Assembly: GCA_019749805.1 (NCBI GenBank)
Contig: JAIEPH010000114.1
Coordinates: 1 to 64,000, forward strand
DNA: 64,000 nucleotides
Direction of reading: 5' to 3'
Source: Mycobacteriaceae bacterium
GTDB taxonomy: Bacteria > Actinomycetota > Actinomycetes > Mycobacteriales > Mycobacteriaceae
This document shows, piece after piece, positions 7,557-15,561 of this stretch (within the stretch, counting starts at the first letter, position 1; each line of letters begins with the position of its first letter). The position numbers were made by a program, and so were the translations under genes. The notes below the pieces were generated by a model. It made no database searches and was not told where the DNA came from. It saw only the letters and a program-made list of their open reading frames with translations.

Positions 7557-8954
7557 CTAGGGGAGTCCGCGCGCCAATTCGCGCACGCCGCGTTCGATCT
7601 GCGACTCCGTGAGGTTCGCATAGCCGAGCAGCAATCCCGGTGGCGCCGTGCCGGGTTCGGCGTAGCAGCGTGCAAGCGACTCGACCCGGATGCGCGTATT
7701 GGCAGCATGTGCGAGTAGGTGGTCGATCGGGAAGCCGTCGGGGAAACGAACGGTGAGATGGACGCCGGCCGCGGCGCCCAGCACCGCTGCGGTGGGCAGA
7801 TGCCGTGCCAGCGCGCTCAGTAACGCAGCTCGGCGGATCCGATAGCGCCTGCGCATCTGACGCAGGTGCCGGTCGTACTCGCCCGATGTCAGAAATTGCG
7901 CGAAGGCCACCTGATCCATCACCGAACTCCCGGTGTCGGCAAGACCTTTCGACAACGCAACAGCCTTGGCGAGGTGTGCCGGTAACACCATCCAGCCGAT
8001 GCGCAAGCCCGGGGCCAGTGTCTTGCTCGTCGAACCCACATACACCACGCGGTCTGGAGCAATACCCTGCAGTGACCCGACAGGCATACGGTCGTAACGG
8101 TATTCGGCGTCGTAGTCGTCCTCGATGATCAGATGGCCGCCGCGCGCCCACTCCAGCAGCGCCGTTCGCCGCGCGGCCGTGAGCACGACACCCGTCGGCG
8201 ATTGGTGGGCGGGAGTTGTCAGCACCGCCTCAGCCTCGCTGTACGCGAGCGCATCGACATCGATACCCTCATCGTCGATGGATATGGGGATGGGCTCGAT
8301 ACCGTTGTGCTGCAATATCATCCGGTGTAACCAGAATCCGGGATCCTCCATGGCCATTGGGGTGGTCCGTAACGTCTGGGCGAGCAACGCGATGGCCTGC
8401 GTCGCACCGGAGCAGATGACGATGTGTTGCGGATCGGCCAGCACCCCGCGAGTTCGGCGCAGATAGTCCGCGATCGCAACGCGGGCCATCAGCAGACCTT
8501 GAGGTGCGACGTATCCGAAGGCGTCGGACTCCAGGTCGGCCAACCCCTGTCGTAGCGCGCGCAGCCATGCGTGGCGGGGGAAGCTGGACAAATCTGGGGA
8601 TCCTGGCAGGAAGTCGACGTCATAGCGCGTCGGTTCGGCGGATCCGCGCTCTGGGGTGCTCGCCGCGTCGACGGTGGCGACCCGGGTCCCCGAGCCGTGC
8701 CTGCTGAACAGAAACCCCTCGGCGACCAGTTGGCTGTAGGCATCGACGACGAGTCGACGCGAAACTCCGAGGTCGGCGGCGAGCACCCGAGTCGACGGCA
8801 GCCGGGTGTGCGGTGTCAGGCGGCCGGTGCGGATCGCGTCGCGCAGGCCGTTGGCGAGCTGGTGATGCAGTGACGCCGGCGCCGTCCTGTCGATTTCGAC
8901 GAGCAGTTCCGGACCGGAAGTGGTACCCAAAGTAGTCATCAAAGTGGCACCCAT
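7557..8954 (-). CDS. MocR/PdxR-type regulator: GntR helix-turn-helix fused to aminotransferase fold
   Basis: The 465-residue protein has an N-terminal GntR winged helix (about residues 22-90, with LPSTRVLAADLGVSRRLVVD). A class I aminotransferase-like domain follows, with IICSG-type substrate loop (VICSGATQAIALL), DDYDAEYRYD and the PLP-lysine site GSTSKTLAPGLRIGW. MocR proteins sense PLP or amino compounds and control vitamin B6, GABA or taurine genes. None of those genes is adjacent. The divergent neighbours are a membrane protein and a short-chain dehydrogenase. The start is ATG 8954, or ATG 8939. An inverted repeat lies just upstream. Confidence 0.9.
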   Translation of the reverse strand: MGATLMTTLGTTSGPELLVEIDRTAPASLHHQLANGLRDAIRTGRLTPHTRLPSTRVLAADLGVSRRLVVDAYSQLVAEGFLFSRHGSGTRVATVDAASTPERGSAEPTRYDVDFLPGSPDLSSFPRHAWLRALRQGLADLESDAFGYVAPQGLLMARVAIADYLRRTRGVLADPQHIVICSGATQAIALLAQTLRTTPMAMEDPGFWLHRMILQHNGIEPIPISIDDEGIDVDALAYSEAEAVLTTPAHQSPTGVVLTAARRTALLEWARGGHLIIEDDYDAEYRYDRMPVGSLQGIAPDRVVYVGSTSKTLAPGLRIGWMVLPAHLAKAVALSKGLADTGSSVMDQVAFAQFLTSGEYDRHLRQMRRRYRIRRAALLSALARHLPTAAVLGAAAGVHLTVRFPDGFPIDHLLAHAANTRIRVESLARCYAEPGTAPPGLLLGYANLTESQIERGVRELARGLP

Positions 8955-8957
8955 CTT

Positions 8958-8976
8958 GAGACCAGTCTCGTATTAG
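8958..8976. promoter_or_regulatory. Inverted repeat and back-to-back -10 elements between mocR and 8986
   Basis: GAGAC-CA-GTCTC (8958-8969) is a perfect 5-bp inverted repeat 3 bases upstream of the MocR start. A forward -10-like TATTAG lies at 8971-8976, 9 bases before ATG 8986, so that transcript would be nearly leaderless. On the other strand TAATAC (8975-8970) would place the MocR transcription start inside the inverted repeat. Autorepression is a reasonable inference. Confidence 0.45.
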
Positions 8977-8985
8977 CGTGACGGT

Positions 8986-9399
8986 ATGACGACGACTCCC
9001 ACCCGCACAAGAGGCGGCTTCGTCGAGGTGACGCTGATCGTCTTCGGGATCTACGCCTTGGGCATCGGGCTGTTCATGCTGTTCTTCCCGGGACCATTCT
9101 TCGACACGCTCGGGACGTTCGGCGTGCGCAACGATCACTACATCTTCGACAACGCCACGTTCGAGATCCCGCAGGGTCTGCTGCTGCTCGCCGCGGTGCG
9201 CCGGGTGTCGTGGCGGGTGCCGGCCCTGGCCTTCGCGACGCTGCACTGGGCGCTGCACTCGCTGAGCCACATCATCGACCCGCACCATGGCGCAGGTGAT
9301 CTGATCGGCTGGATGGAGGCAGGGGGTCTGGTGTTCACGACGGGGATACTCGCCATCGCGTTGCGCGCCGCCATCGGCACGGAGAAGGGCGTGCGCTGA
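8986..9399 (+). CDS. Small four-helix membrane protein of unknown function
   Basis: The protein has 137 residues and about four hydrophobic segments: VTLIVFGIYALGIGLFMLFF (about 14-33), GLLLLAAVRRV, VPALAFATLHWALHSLSHII and GLVFTTGILAIALRAA. A loop holds LSHIIDPHHGAGD, with His and Asp that could bind metal. It resembles unnamed actinobacterial membrane proteins; I do not recognise a named family. It is translationally coupled to the next gene (stop and start share one base, TGATG). A promoter with almost no leader is likely. Confidence 0.8.
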   Translation: MTTTPTRTRGGFVEVTLIVFGIYALGIGLFMLFFPGPFFDTLGTFGVRNDHYIFDNATFEIPQGLLLLAAVRRVSWRVPALAFATLHWALHSLSHIIDPHHGAGDLIGWMEAGGLVFTTGILAIALRAAIGTEKGVR

Positions 9400-10307
9400 T
9401 GCGGGTTCTGGTTGCCGGTGCCACGAGCGTGCCCGGCCTTCCGTTGTTGCGGGAGTTGAACTCTCGCGGGCACGAGGTGATCGGTGTCACCCGGACGTCG
9501 TCGAAAACGTCGCAGATCGCAGCGACGGGCGGCAAGCCAGTGGTGGCCGACGTGCTCGACGCCGACGAGATCCACAAGGTCGTTGCGGACATCGGACCCG
9601 AGGTGGTGATCTCGCTGCTGACCACCCTGCCGAAGTGGGGGCCCAAGCGCCCCAAGGACTTCGAACCCGCACGGGAGCTCTGGGGTGTCGGCGCGCCGAA
9701 CCTCGTGCGAGCCGCGCAACGGGCGGGAGTACGCCGCGTCGTCGCGGAGTCGGTGGTGTTCGCCTACGGCTATCCGAGGTCCGGACCTCCCGTGGTGGAC
9801 GAAACGGATCTCTATCCGGGTCCGCCACCGCCGGGCGGTGACGCCATGCTGGCCGCGCTGCGCGGTATGGAGCAGACGGTGCTGACGTCCGGCGAGCACA
9901 GCGACACCGAGGGAATTGTTTTGCGCTACGGCATCTTTTACGGGCCAGACGTGCCACACGACGAACTCTTCGTCAAGCTGGCCAAGTGGTGGGCAATGCC
10001 GGCGATGACGGGCGACGGCGTCGTTTCGTGGATACACATCGACGACGTCGTGAAGACCACCGCAGACGCCGTCACGAAGGGCCGTGGCGGTGAGGTCTAT
10101 AACATCGTCGACGACCGGCCGCAGTCGTTCGGTGATTACGTGCGGGAGCTGTCGGCGAAACTGGGCCGGCCACGGCCGCTGCCGATCTCGCACAAACTGG
10201 TTGGTCTCGTCGCGTCGTATCCGGCGACGGCATTCGGAACGACGTGGCTGCCGCTGTCCAACGCAAAGGCGAAGGCGGAGTTCGACTGGACCCCTATTCC
10301 CCGGTGA
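9399..10307 (+). CDS. NAD(P)-dependent epimerase/dehydratase-like (atypical extended SDR)
   Basis: This 302-residue protein begins MRVLVAGATSVPGLPLL, the glycine-rich dinucleotide motif of extended or atypical short-chain dehydrogenases. Further features are VVAESVVFAYG near the usual Ser site and WIHIDDVVKTTADAV, which marks the sugar-epimerase-like fold. The classical YxxxK pair is not evident; AYGYPRSG sits near that place. The substrate is unknown. It forms an operon with the upstream membrane protein. Its last 14 bases overlap the end of convergent echA21. Confidence 0.85.
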   Translation: MRVLVAGATSVPGLPLLRELNSRGHEVIGVTRTSSKTSQIAATGGKPVVADVLDADEIHKVVADIGPEVVISLLTTLPKWGPKRPKDFEPARELWGVGAPNLVRAAQRAGVRRVVAESVVFAYGYPRSGPPVVDETDLYPGPPPPGGDAMLAALRGMEQTVLTSGEHSDTEGIVLRYGIFYGPDVPHDELFVKLAKWWAMPAMTGDGVVSWIHIDDVVKTTADAVTKGRGGEVYNIVDDRPQSFGDYVRELSAKLGRPRPLPISHKLVGLVASYPATAFGTTWLPLSNAKAKAEFDWTPIPR

Positions 10308-11118
10308 AGTTGGGCGGGCGCTTCTCGAACGTCGCCTTGAGGCCCTCGCCTAGATCCTTGGACGGCAGAAACGCCGAGTTCCACACCGCGACATAGCGCA
10401 GGCTCTCGGAGACCCTGGCGATGCGCTGCTGATCGAGCACATCCTTGACTCCACTGACGACCAGCGGGGGATTCGCGGCGATCTCGGCGGCGGTCTCGTG
10501 CGCGGCGGCCAGCGAGGCTTCGGCATCGTCGTACACGTCGTTGACGAGGCCGATCTTCTCGGCGCGTGCGGCGTCGATGTCCTTACCCGTCAAAGCCAGC
10601 TCACGCAGGTGCCCGTCGGACAGGATCAGCGGTAGGCGAGCCAGGCTGCCCACGTCGGCGACGATCGCCAGCTTGACCTCACGCACCGAGAACTTCGCGT
10701 CGGCGCTGGCGTAGCGCATGTCGACAGCGGAGATCAGGTCGACGCCGCCGCCGATGCACCAGCCGTGTACGGAGGCGATGGTGGGGGTGCGGCAGTCGGC
10801 GACGGCGTTGATGGCGCCCTGCATGCGCAGGATCGTGGCGTGGAACTCCGAGCGTGGGCGGGCGGTGGCCCCGTCGGACATGACGCCGGACAGCGTGCCG
10901 CCCATCGCCATCAGGTCGAGTCCGTAGCTGAAGTTCTTGCCCGAACCGGTCAGCACGATCGCGCGCACATCGCGGTCGGCGTCGAGCTTGGCGAACACCT
11001 CGGGCATCTCGGCCCAGAAGGCCGGGCCCATGGCGTTGCCCTTGCCGGGGCCGATCAGCGTCACCCGCGCGACGTAATCCTTGATGTCGACGGTGACGGA
11101 TTCGTAGGTGTCGCCCAT
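10294..11118 (-). CDS. echA21: Dienoyl-CoA isomerase-like crotonase, EchA21
   Basis: This 274-residue crotonase-fold protein is the ortholog of Rv3774. The oxyanion-hole segments are NFSYGLDLMAMGG and VHGWCIGGGVDLISAVDMRY. Three acidic residues match those of delta3,5-delta2,4-dienoyl-CoA isomerase: Asp in GGGVDL, Glu in SVREVKL and Asp in IVADVGSLARLP. That suggests isomerisation of dienoyl-CoA esters during unsaturated fatty acid or lipid breakdown rather than plain hydration. It follows the lipoprotein gene by 17 bases on the same strand. Confidence 0.9.
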   Translation of the reverse strand: MGDTYESVTVDIKDYVARVTLIGPGKGNAMGPAFWAEMPEVFAKLDADRDVRAIVLTGSGKNFSYGLDLMAMGGTLSGVMSDGATARPRSEFHATILRMQGAINAVADCRTPTIASVHGWCIGGGVDLISAVDMRYASADAKFSVREVKLAIVADVGSLARLPLILSDGHLRELALTGKDIDAARAEKIGLVNDVYDDAEASLAAAHETAAEIAANPPLVVSGVKDVLDQQRIARVSESLRYVAVWNSAFLPSKDLGEGLKATFEKRPPNFTGE

Positions 11119-11135
11119 GGGTGCAGGCTAGCCAC

Positions 11136-11573
11136 TCACGGTGGGGAGCCCGACACCACCTCGCTGACCGTGAGGTCCGGCATGAACTGGCACATGGCAC
11201 CGGCCATGAGCATCGCTGTCAGCTCCGCGGTCTCGTCGGTCACGCCGTCCTCGTTGAGGATCGCTTTGACGACGGCCTTCTGGGTGGCTTCGTCGAGGCC
11301 GGTGTACTCCTCGCACGTCATCGTCTGCGCGTTCGCCGGTGCGGGGACGTCGGGCACGTCGTTACCCGGGAACCCGGGCAGGCCCGGCATGTCGGGGAGC
11401 TCGATGTCCGGCAGGCCCGGAAACGTCGGCTGACCCGTCTCGGTGTCTTCTGACGAGATCGGGGGCCCAGGCTCGGTCGTCATCGCGACGGCGCCCTCGG
11501 TGGTGCGTGAGCACCCGGCGGCCAGGCCCACAACGATCAGGGCCGATGCCCCCACCCGCACATACGTCTTCAT
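11136..11573 (-). CDS. Pro-rich secreted lipoprotein
   Basis: The 145-residue protein starts MKTYVRVGASALIVVGLAAG and continues with Cys, a lipobox (LAAGC) at residues 18-22. The middle is rich in Pro, Gly and Asp with near-repeats such as LPDIELPDMPGLPGFPG. The C-terminal part, from TMTCEEYTGLDEATQKAVV, is helical and contains two Cys that may form a disulfide. I do not recognise the family; it would be anchored to the outer face of the membrane. Start ATG 11573 is the one that gives a signal peptide. It is upstream of echA21 in the same direction. Confidence 0.8.
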   Translation of the reverse strand: MKTYVRVGASALIVVGLAAGCSRTTEGAVAMTTEPGPPISSEDTETGQPTFPGLPDIELPDMPGLPGFPGNDVPDVPAPANAQTMTCEEYTGLDEATQKAVVKAILNEDGVTDETAELTAMLMAGAMCQFMPDLTVSEVVSGSPP

Positions 11574-11614
11574 CTGGGCAACGATAGGCGCAAGCGCGAC
11601 GTAGCGTGGGACCC

Positions 11615-11695
11615 ATGACGGACCGAAGGCGAGCGCGAGTGAGGATCGCAGCGAGGAACGAGCGAGGACCGGAGCGAGCGGGAGTCGAGGAGTGA
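11615..11695 (+). CDS. Leaderless Arg-rich 26-codon upstream ORF
   Basis: ATG 11615 opens a 26-codon frame beginning MTDRRRARVRIAARNERG. Its TGA (11693-11695) overlaps the GTG start (11692) of the next gene as GTGA. A -10-like TAGCGT (11602-11607) sits 7 bases before the ATG, as for leaderless mycobacterial transcripts. Base composition is strongly purine-rich with repeated GCGAG words. Such Arg-rich leaders occur before many mycobacterial genes, as I recall. The role is probably to carry ribosomes onto the downstream start; no peptide function is claimed. Confidence 0.5.
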   Translation: MTDRRRARVRIAARNERGPERAGVEE

Positions 11696-12273
11696 CAAAA
11701 GACCTGCGTGCCGGACCGGATTCCCCGCCGGCGGACGAACTGGAGAGTGCAGAAGCGACGTTCGCCGTGCTGCAGCACGTGCTGCACGGCATCGCCGCCG
11801 ACGACCTCGAAAAGCAGACGCCGTGCCGCGAGTTCGACGTGGCCGGCCTCACGGATCACCTGATGAATTCGATCACGGTGCTCGGCGGTGCGGCGGGTGC
11901 GGAGTTCCCCGAGCGGGACCGGACAGACTCGGTGGAGCGGCAGGTGGTCGTCGCCGGACGGCCCGCGCTGGACGCGTGGAAACGTCGCGGCCTCGACGGC
12001 ACGGTGCCCTTCGGGGAAAGCGAGGCGCCCGCCAAGATGATGGCAGGCATCCTGTCGCTCGAATTTCTGGTCCACGCCTGGGATTACGCCGCGGCGGTCG
12101 GTCGCGAGGTGAATGCGCCGGATTCGCTCATTGATTACGTCATGGGGCTGGCGACCACCGTCATCACCCCGCAGGGCCGGGTGCGCGCCGGCTTCGACGA
12201 TCCGGTCGACGTTCCCGAAGACGCCGGATCGTTGGACAAGCTGCTGGCGTTCACCGGCCGCCGCCCGGGCTAG
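11692..12273 (+). CDS. TIGR03086-family DinB-like metal-binding protein
   Basis: The 193-residue protein (Rv3773c-like) is a four-helix-bundle of the mycothiol-dependent maleylpyruvate isomerase N-terminal/DinB superfamily. Metal ligands fit the pattern: His in LTDHLMNS (about residue 56) and a later FLVHAWDYAAA, where the His and Asp pair are typical. TPCREFDV is the family's early signature. These proteins are thought to be mycothiol-linked transferases, but most have no known substrate. Its GTG start is coupled to the 26-codon upstream ORF. Its end overlaps the convergent DUF4334 gene by 4 bases. Confidence 0.85.
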   Translation: MTKDLRAGPDSPPADELESAEATFAVLQHVLHGIAADDLEKQTPCREFDVAGLTDHLMNSITVLGGAAGAEFPERDRTDSVERQVVVAGRPALDAWKRRGLDGTVPFGESEAPAKMMAGILSLEFLVHAWDYAAAVGREVNAPDSLIDYVMGLATTVITPQGRVRAGFDDPVDVPEDAGSLDKLLAFTGRRPG

Positions 12274-12731
12274 ACGCGCTCCAGGTAGAAGTACAGAAAC
12301 CTGTCTCCGTCGAGAGCGCCCTTGCCGTTCATGATGCCCATGACGGCGTTGTCGTCGACGACCTTGAAGTGGTCGTGCACCGGCCTGCCGTCGTAAACCA
12401 TCGAGGCGACGATTTCACCCCGGAACTCCTCCATCCAGAGGCTGGCTTCGCCGTTCATCGCCTCGGTGTTGGAGAACTTGTTCCCCTCGGCGTCCAGGCA
12501 CACCAGCGGCTTGGCGTCGGTCGCCGACACGAACGTCTTGCCGAACCAGTTCAGGCGCTTCATGAACCCGTTGGCGCGGTGGCCGGTGTTGAACTCCCCG
12601 CCCGCCCACTCGCCGATCATGAAGTCGATGGTCGCCGGTGCCAGCGTGGCCCAGAACTGGTCGAGTTCGGCATCGGAGATCCGATCCGTGCGCTCGGTGA
12701 ACTCGGTGAACTTCTTACGTGCCTCGCTCAT
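12270..12731 (-). CDS. GXWXG and DUF4334 domain protein
   Basis: This 153-residue protein has the GXWXG motif as IGEWAGGEFNTGHRANG (about residues 39-55), followed by a lipocalin-like DUF4334 domain ending KGALDGDRFLYFYLERV. Members are small beta-rich proteins of unknown function, possibly ligand-binding. Its ATG overlaps the stop of hisC2 by 4 bases (ATGA), so it is translationally coupled to that gene. The stretch upstream of ATG 12731 in this frame is hisC2 read in another frame, so longer starts are rejected. Confidence 0.87.
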   Translation of the reverse strand: MSEARKKFTEFTERTDRISDAELDQFWATLAPATIDFMIGEWAGGEFNTGHRANGFMKRLNWFGKTFVSATDAKPLVCLDAEGNKFSNTEAMNGEASLWMEEFRGEIVASMVYDGRPVHDHFKVVDDNAVMGIMNGKGALDGDRFLYFYLERV

Positions 12732-13783
12732 GCTTCTCCGATCCAGCGGCGGGCGAACTCCAGGAACATGTCGTTCTCGTGCTGCGCGGCGATGGTGACG
12801 CGCACGCCATCCTCGCCGTAGGGCCGCACGATGATCCGGCTGTCGGCGGCGGCGCGGGCGTACTCCTGCGCGCGGCCGGGGAGCGGCAGCCAGACGAAGT
12901 TGGCCTGCGAAGGCGGGACGGTATAGCCGGCCCCGAGCAGTGCTTGGGTCACGCGGGCACGTTCGGCGACGACGACGTCGGTGCGGGCCAGCAGCTCGTC
13001 GGCGGCGTCCAGCGAGGCGATGGCCGCGGCTTGCGAAACGCTGGTCGCGGTGAACGGGACGTAGACCTTGCCCAGCGCGGTGATGATGTCCGGGTCGCCG
13101 ACGGCATAGCCGATGCGCAGACCGGCCAGTCCGTAGGCTTTTGAAAACGTCCGTAGCACAACGACATTGGGGTGCGTGCGCACCAGCCCGCAGCTGTCCG
13201 GTAGTAGACCGTCGCGGATGTACTCGACGTACGCCTCGTCGATGGCGATGAGAATGTCCGACGGCACGGCCTCGACGAACCTGGCCAGCTTCTCGGGGTC
13301 GACCACGGTGCTGGTGGGGTTGTTCGGGTTGCACACGAAGATCAGCCGGGTGCGATCGGTGATCGCGGCCAGCATCGCGTCGAGGTCGTAGGTGTGGTCG
13401 GTCAGCGGCACCTGCACGGGGGTGGCGCCCGCCGTGCGGACCTGCAGCGGGTAGATCTCGAAGCTGCGCCAGCCGTAGAGCACTTCGTCGCCGACGGTGG
13501 ACGTGATCTGGATCAATTGCTGGCACAGGCTCACGGACCCGCAGCCGACGGAGATGTGTTCCGGCGAGAAGTCGACGTGCTTGGCCAGGTGCTCGCGGAG
13601 CTCGACGTAGCCGTTGTCGGGATACCGGTTGATGTTGTCGGTGGCCTTCTCGATCGCAGCCCGCACGCTGGGCAGGGGCCCATGCACCGTCTCGTTGCTC
13701 GCGATCTTGATCGCGCCCGGCACGGTCTTGCCGGGGGTGTATGCCGGTAGATCGACAAGCTCGGGTCGCAGACGGGCGGTCAC
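12728..13783 (-). CDS. hisC2: Aromatic/histidinol-phosphate aminotransferase HisC2
   Basis: This 351-residue class I/II PLP aminotransferase is the ortholog of Rv3772. PLP residues are in place: CNPNNPTST, DEAYVEYI with the ring-nitrogen Asp, and TFSKAYGLAGLRIGY with the Schiff-base Lys. The M. tuberculosis protein is named HisC2 but works on aromatic amino acids (phenylpyruvate and similar keto acids), so this is probably the last step of Phe/Tyr synthesis. It starts at GTG 13783 and shares an operon with the GXWXG gene. tyrA, which supplies an aromatic precursor, is also in this window at 27696. Confidence 0.92.
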   Translation of the reverse strand: MTARLRPELVDLPAYTPGKTVPGAIKIASNETVHGPLPSVRAAIEKATDNINRYPDNGYVELREHLAKHVDFSPEHISVGCGSVSLCQQLIQITSTVGDEVLYGWRSFEIYPLQVRTAGATPVQVPLTDHTYDLDAMLAAITDRTRLIFVCNPNNPTSTVVDPEKLARFVEAVPSDILIAIDEAYVEYIRDGLLPDSCGLVRTHPNVVVLRTFSKAYGLAGLRIGYAVGDPDIITALGKVYVPFTATSVSQAAAIASLDAADELLARTDVVVAERARVTQALLGAGYTVPPSQANFVWLPLPGRAQEYARAAADSRIIVRPYGEDGVRVTIAAQHENDMFLEFARRWIGEA

Positions 13784-13876
13784 GCGATCAGTTTATGGGG
13801 ACGCCCGGTGCGCCCTGATCTGCTTTGCTTGGTGCCGTCGGGCCTGTGTACTCTGTCGGATCGGCGGTAAACGTCG

Positions 13877-13968
13877 GGAGGCGTGCCAGAGCGGCCGAAT
13901 GGGACTCACTGCTAATGAGTTGCCCGGCTTAAACCGGGCCGGAGGTTCAAATCCTCTCGCCTCCGCCA
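13877..13968 (+). tRNA. tRNA-Ser (anticodon GCT)
   Basis: The acceptor stem is GGAGGCG (13877-13883) with CGCCTCC (13958-13964), discriminator G and encoded CCA. The anticodon stem ACTCA/TGAGT holds loop CTGCTAA, giving GCT for AGC/AGU codons. The T-arm contains GTTCAAATC. The long variable arm is typical of serine tRNAs. tRNA-Arg follows 16 bases downstream, so the two may be cotranscribed. Confidence 0.97.
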
Positions 13969-13984
13969 ACAACTGAATATGCAC

Positions 13985-14057
13985 GCGCCCGTAGCTCAAC
14001 GGATAGAGCATCTGACTACGGATCAGAAGGTTGGGAGTTCGAATCTCTTCGGGCGCA
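13985..14057 (+). tRNA. tRNA-Arg (anticodon ACG)
   Basis: The 73-base tRNA has acceptor stem GCGCCCG (13985-13991) with CGGGCGC (14050-14056) and discriminator A. CCA is not encoded, unlike the neighbouring tRNA-Ser. The anticodon stem TCTGA/TCAGA holds loop CTACGGA, giving ACG, in which A34 is normally deaminated to inosine. TadA, the enzyme for that step, is encoded at 29267 in this window. Confidence 0.97.
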
Positions 14058-14080
14058 CTCAAGGTGCCTACGGTGTCGGT

Positions 14081-14641
14081 ATGACCGATACTCCGTGGGA
14101 ACCGCCGCTGGCCGGTACCGAGGTCGAGCATCTGATCGGCGCGCTCGAACGGCAGCGGGCGACGTTTCGCTGGAAGACCGACGACCTCGACGCCTCTGGA
14201 CTGCAGACGCGCATCGGGGCGTCGGCGATCACCCTCGGCGGTCTGCTCAAGCACCTGGCGATCAACGAGGACTACATCTTCACCCAGAAGCTCACCGGCG
14301 AGCCGGTCGGCGAGCCGTGGGAATCACTGTGGGACGGCACCGACGACTGGGAGTTCACGTCGGCGGCCGCTGACCCGCCGGAGACGCTGTACGCGCTGTG
14401 GCAGGACGCGGTGGCGCGGTCCCGAACCCGCCTCGACGCGGCGTTGGCCCGCGGCGGACTCGATCAGCTGGTCCACGTCTGCGACGGTGACGGCAACCAT
14501 GCGAGCCTGCGCCGCCTGCTGTGCGACTTCATCGAGGAATACAGCAGGCACACCGGGCACGCCGACCTGATCCGCGAGGCTGTCGACGGCCGGGTGGGTG
14601 AGGACCCGCCGCCCGGGTGGCAGCCCGTCTCGGGTCGATAG
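14081..14641 (+). CDS. DinB-superfamily (DUF664) protein
   Basis: This 186-residue predicted helical bundle has the DUF664/DinB layout. The first His lies in GGLLKHLAINEDYIF (about residues 50-64), and the later pair is in DFIEEYSRHTGHADLIREA, where two His residues would complete a metal site. Such proteins are likely thiol- or metal-dependent transferases with unknown substrates. The start is ATG 14081, 23 bases after tRNA-Arg; the longer reading frame runs through the tRNA and is rejected. The metallophosphatase gene follows 6 bases downstream. Confidence 0.87.
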   Translation: MTDTPWEPPLAGTEVEHLIGALERQRATFRWKTDDLDASGLQTRIGASAITLGGLLKHLAINEDYIFTQKLTGEPVGEPWESLWDGTDDWEFTSAAADPPETLYALWQDAVARSRTRLDAALARGGLDQLVHVCDGDGNHASLRRLLCDFIEEYSRHTGHADLIREAVDGRVGEDPPPGWQPVSGR

Positions 14642-14647
14642 ATTGGG

Positions 14648-15154
14648 GTGGTGCGGCTCCTGCTCATCGCCGATACCCACGTTCCCAAGCGCGCCCGCGA
14701 TCTACCCGCGCGGGTGTGGGACGAAGTCGCGCAAGCCGACGTGGTGATGCACGCCGGTGACTGGGTGGAGCCGTCCCTGCTCGACACACTCGAAGCTCGC
14801 TCGCAGCGGTTGGTCGCCTGTTGGGGCAACAACGACGGCGCCGAGTTGCGGATCCGGCTTCCCGAACGTGCGGATGTCACGCTCGGGGGTGTGCGCTTCA
14901 CCGTCACGCATGAGACCGGGGCGGCGAGCGGCCGCGAGGCGAGGATGGCCAAGCTGTACCCCGACACCGATGTGCTGGTCTTCGGGCACAGCCACATCCC
15001 GTGGGACACGACTGCGAAAACCGGCCTGCGACTGCTCAATCCGGGCTCGCCGACCGATCGCAGGCGCCAGGAATTCTGTACGTACATGACCGCGACCGCG
15101 CGCGACGGCACCCTCTCCGATGTCGTGCTGCACCGGTTGGAGCGCCATGCGTGA
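14648..15154 (+). CDS. Metallophosphoesterase of the YfcE/MJ0936 family
   Basis: The 168-residue protein shows all metallophosphoesterase motifs in order: ADTHVPK (D-x-H), HAGDW (GD), GNND, then a His in TVTHETG and GHSHIPW (GHxH). It is a small dinuclear-metal phosphodiesterase of unknown natural substrate. Start codons GTG 14648 and GTG 14651 are adjacent; either gives the same fold. The last 8 bases overlap the start of the next gene. It lies in a run of small plus-strand genes with the DinB and YjbR proteins. Confidence 0.9.
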   Translation: MVRLLLIADTHVPKRARDLPARVWDEVAQADVVMHAGDWVEPSLLDTLEARSQRLVACWGNNDGAELRIRLPERADVTLGGVRFTVTHETGAASGREARMAKLYPDTDVLVFGHSHIPWDTTAKTGLRLLNPGSPTDRRRQEFCTYMTATARDGTLSDVVLHRLERHA

Positions 15155-15560
15155 CCGCCCCGCGCGCGTCGCCGACGTGCACGAGATCGCCGCCGCGATG
15201 CCGCACACAAACCGGATCGAAGGTCCCAAAGGCAACCCGATCTACCAGGTGGGCGGCAAGTCGTTCGTGTTCTTCCGCACGCCTCAGCCCGACGCCGAAG
15301 ATCCCGACACCGGTGAGCGCTATACCGACGTCGTGATGATCTGGGTCGAGTCGGAAGCCGACAAGCTGGCGCTCATCCAGGACCCGCACTCGCCGTTCTT
15401 CACCACGGACCGCTTCGACGGCCATCTTTCGGTTCTGGTGCGCGCCAGCAGGTTATCGTCGATCGGCAAGGCCGAACTCACTGAGCTGATCCAGGATGCT
15501 TGGCTGTCGCGAGCATCGAAACGGCGCCGCGAACGGTGGCTGGCCGAACAGGACAGCTGA
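15147..15560 (+). CDS. MmcQ/YjbR-family DNA-binding-fold protein
   Basis: The 137-residue protein has the MmcQ/YjbR (CyaY-like) fold. Recognisable parts are an early helix DVHEIAAAMPHT, the strand YQVGGKSFVFFR, and the C-terminal SSIGKAELTELIQDAWLSRA. Family members are common, small and mostly uncharacterised; some bind DNA. The start is ATG 15147, overlapping the metallophosphatase gene by 8 bases. It is convergent with the HxlR gene, with only 1 base between the two stop codons. Confidence 0.88.
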   Translation: MRDRPARVADVHEIAAAMPHTNRIEGPKGNPIYQVGGKSFVFFRTPQPDAEDPDTGERYTDVVMIWVESEADKLALIQDPHSPFFTTDRFDGHLSVLVRASRLSSIGKAELTELIQDAWLSRASKRRRERWLAEQDS

Positions 15561-15561
15561 C

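Noticed and set aside
13979..14080. N-terminal extension of the DinB-like protein
   Set aside because: The extension is translation of the tRNA-Arg gene.
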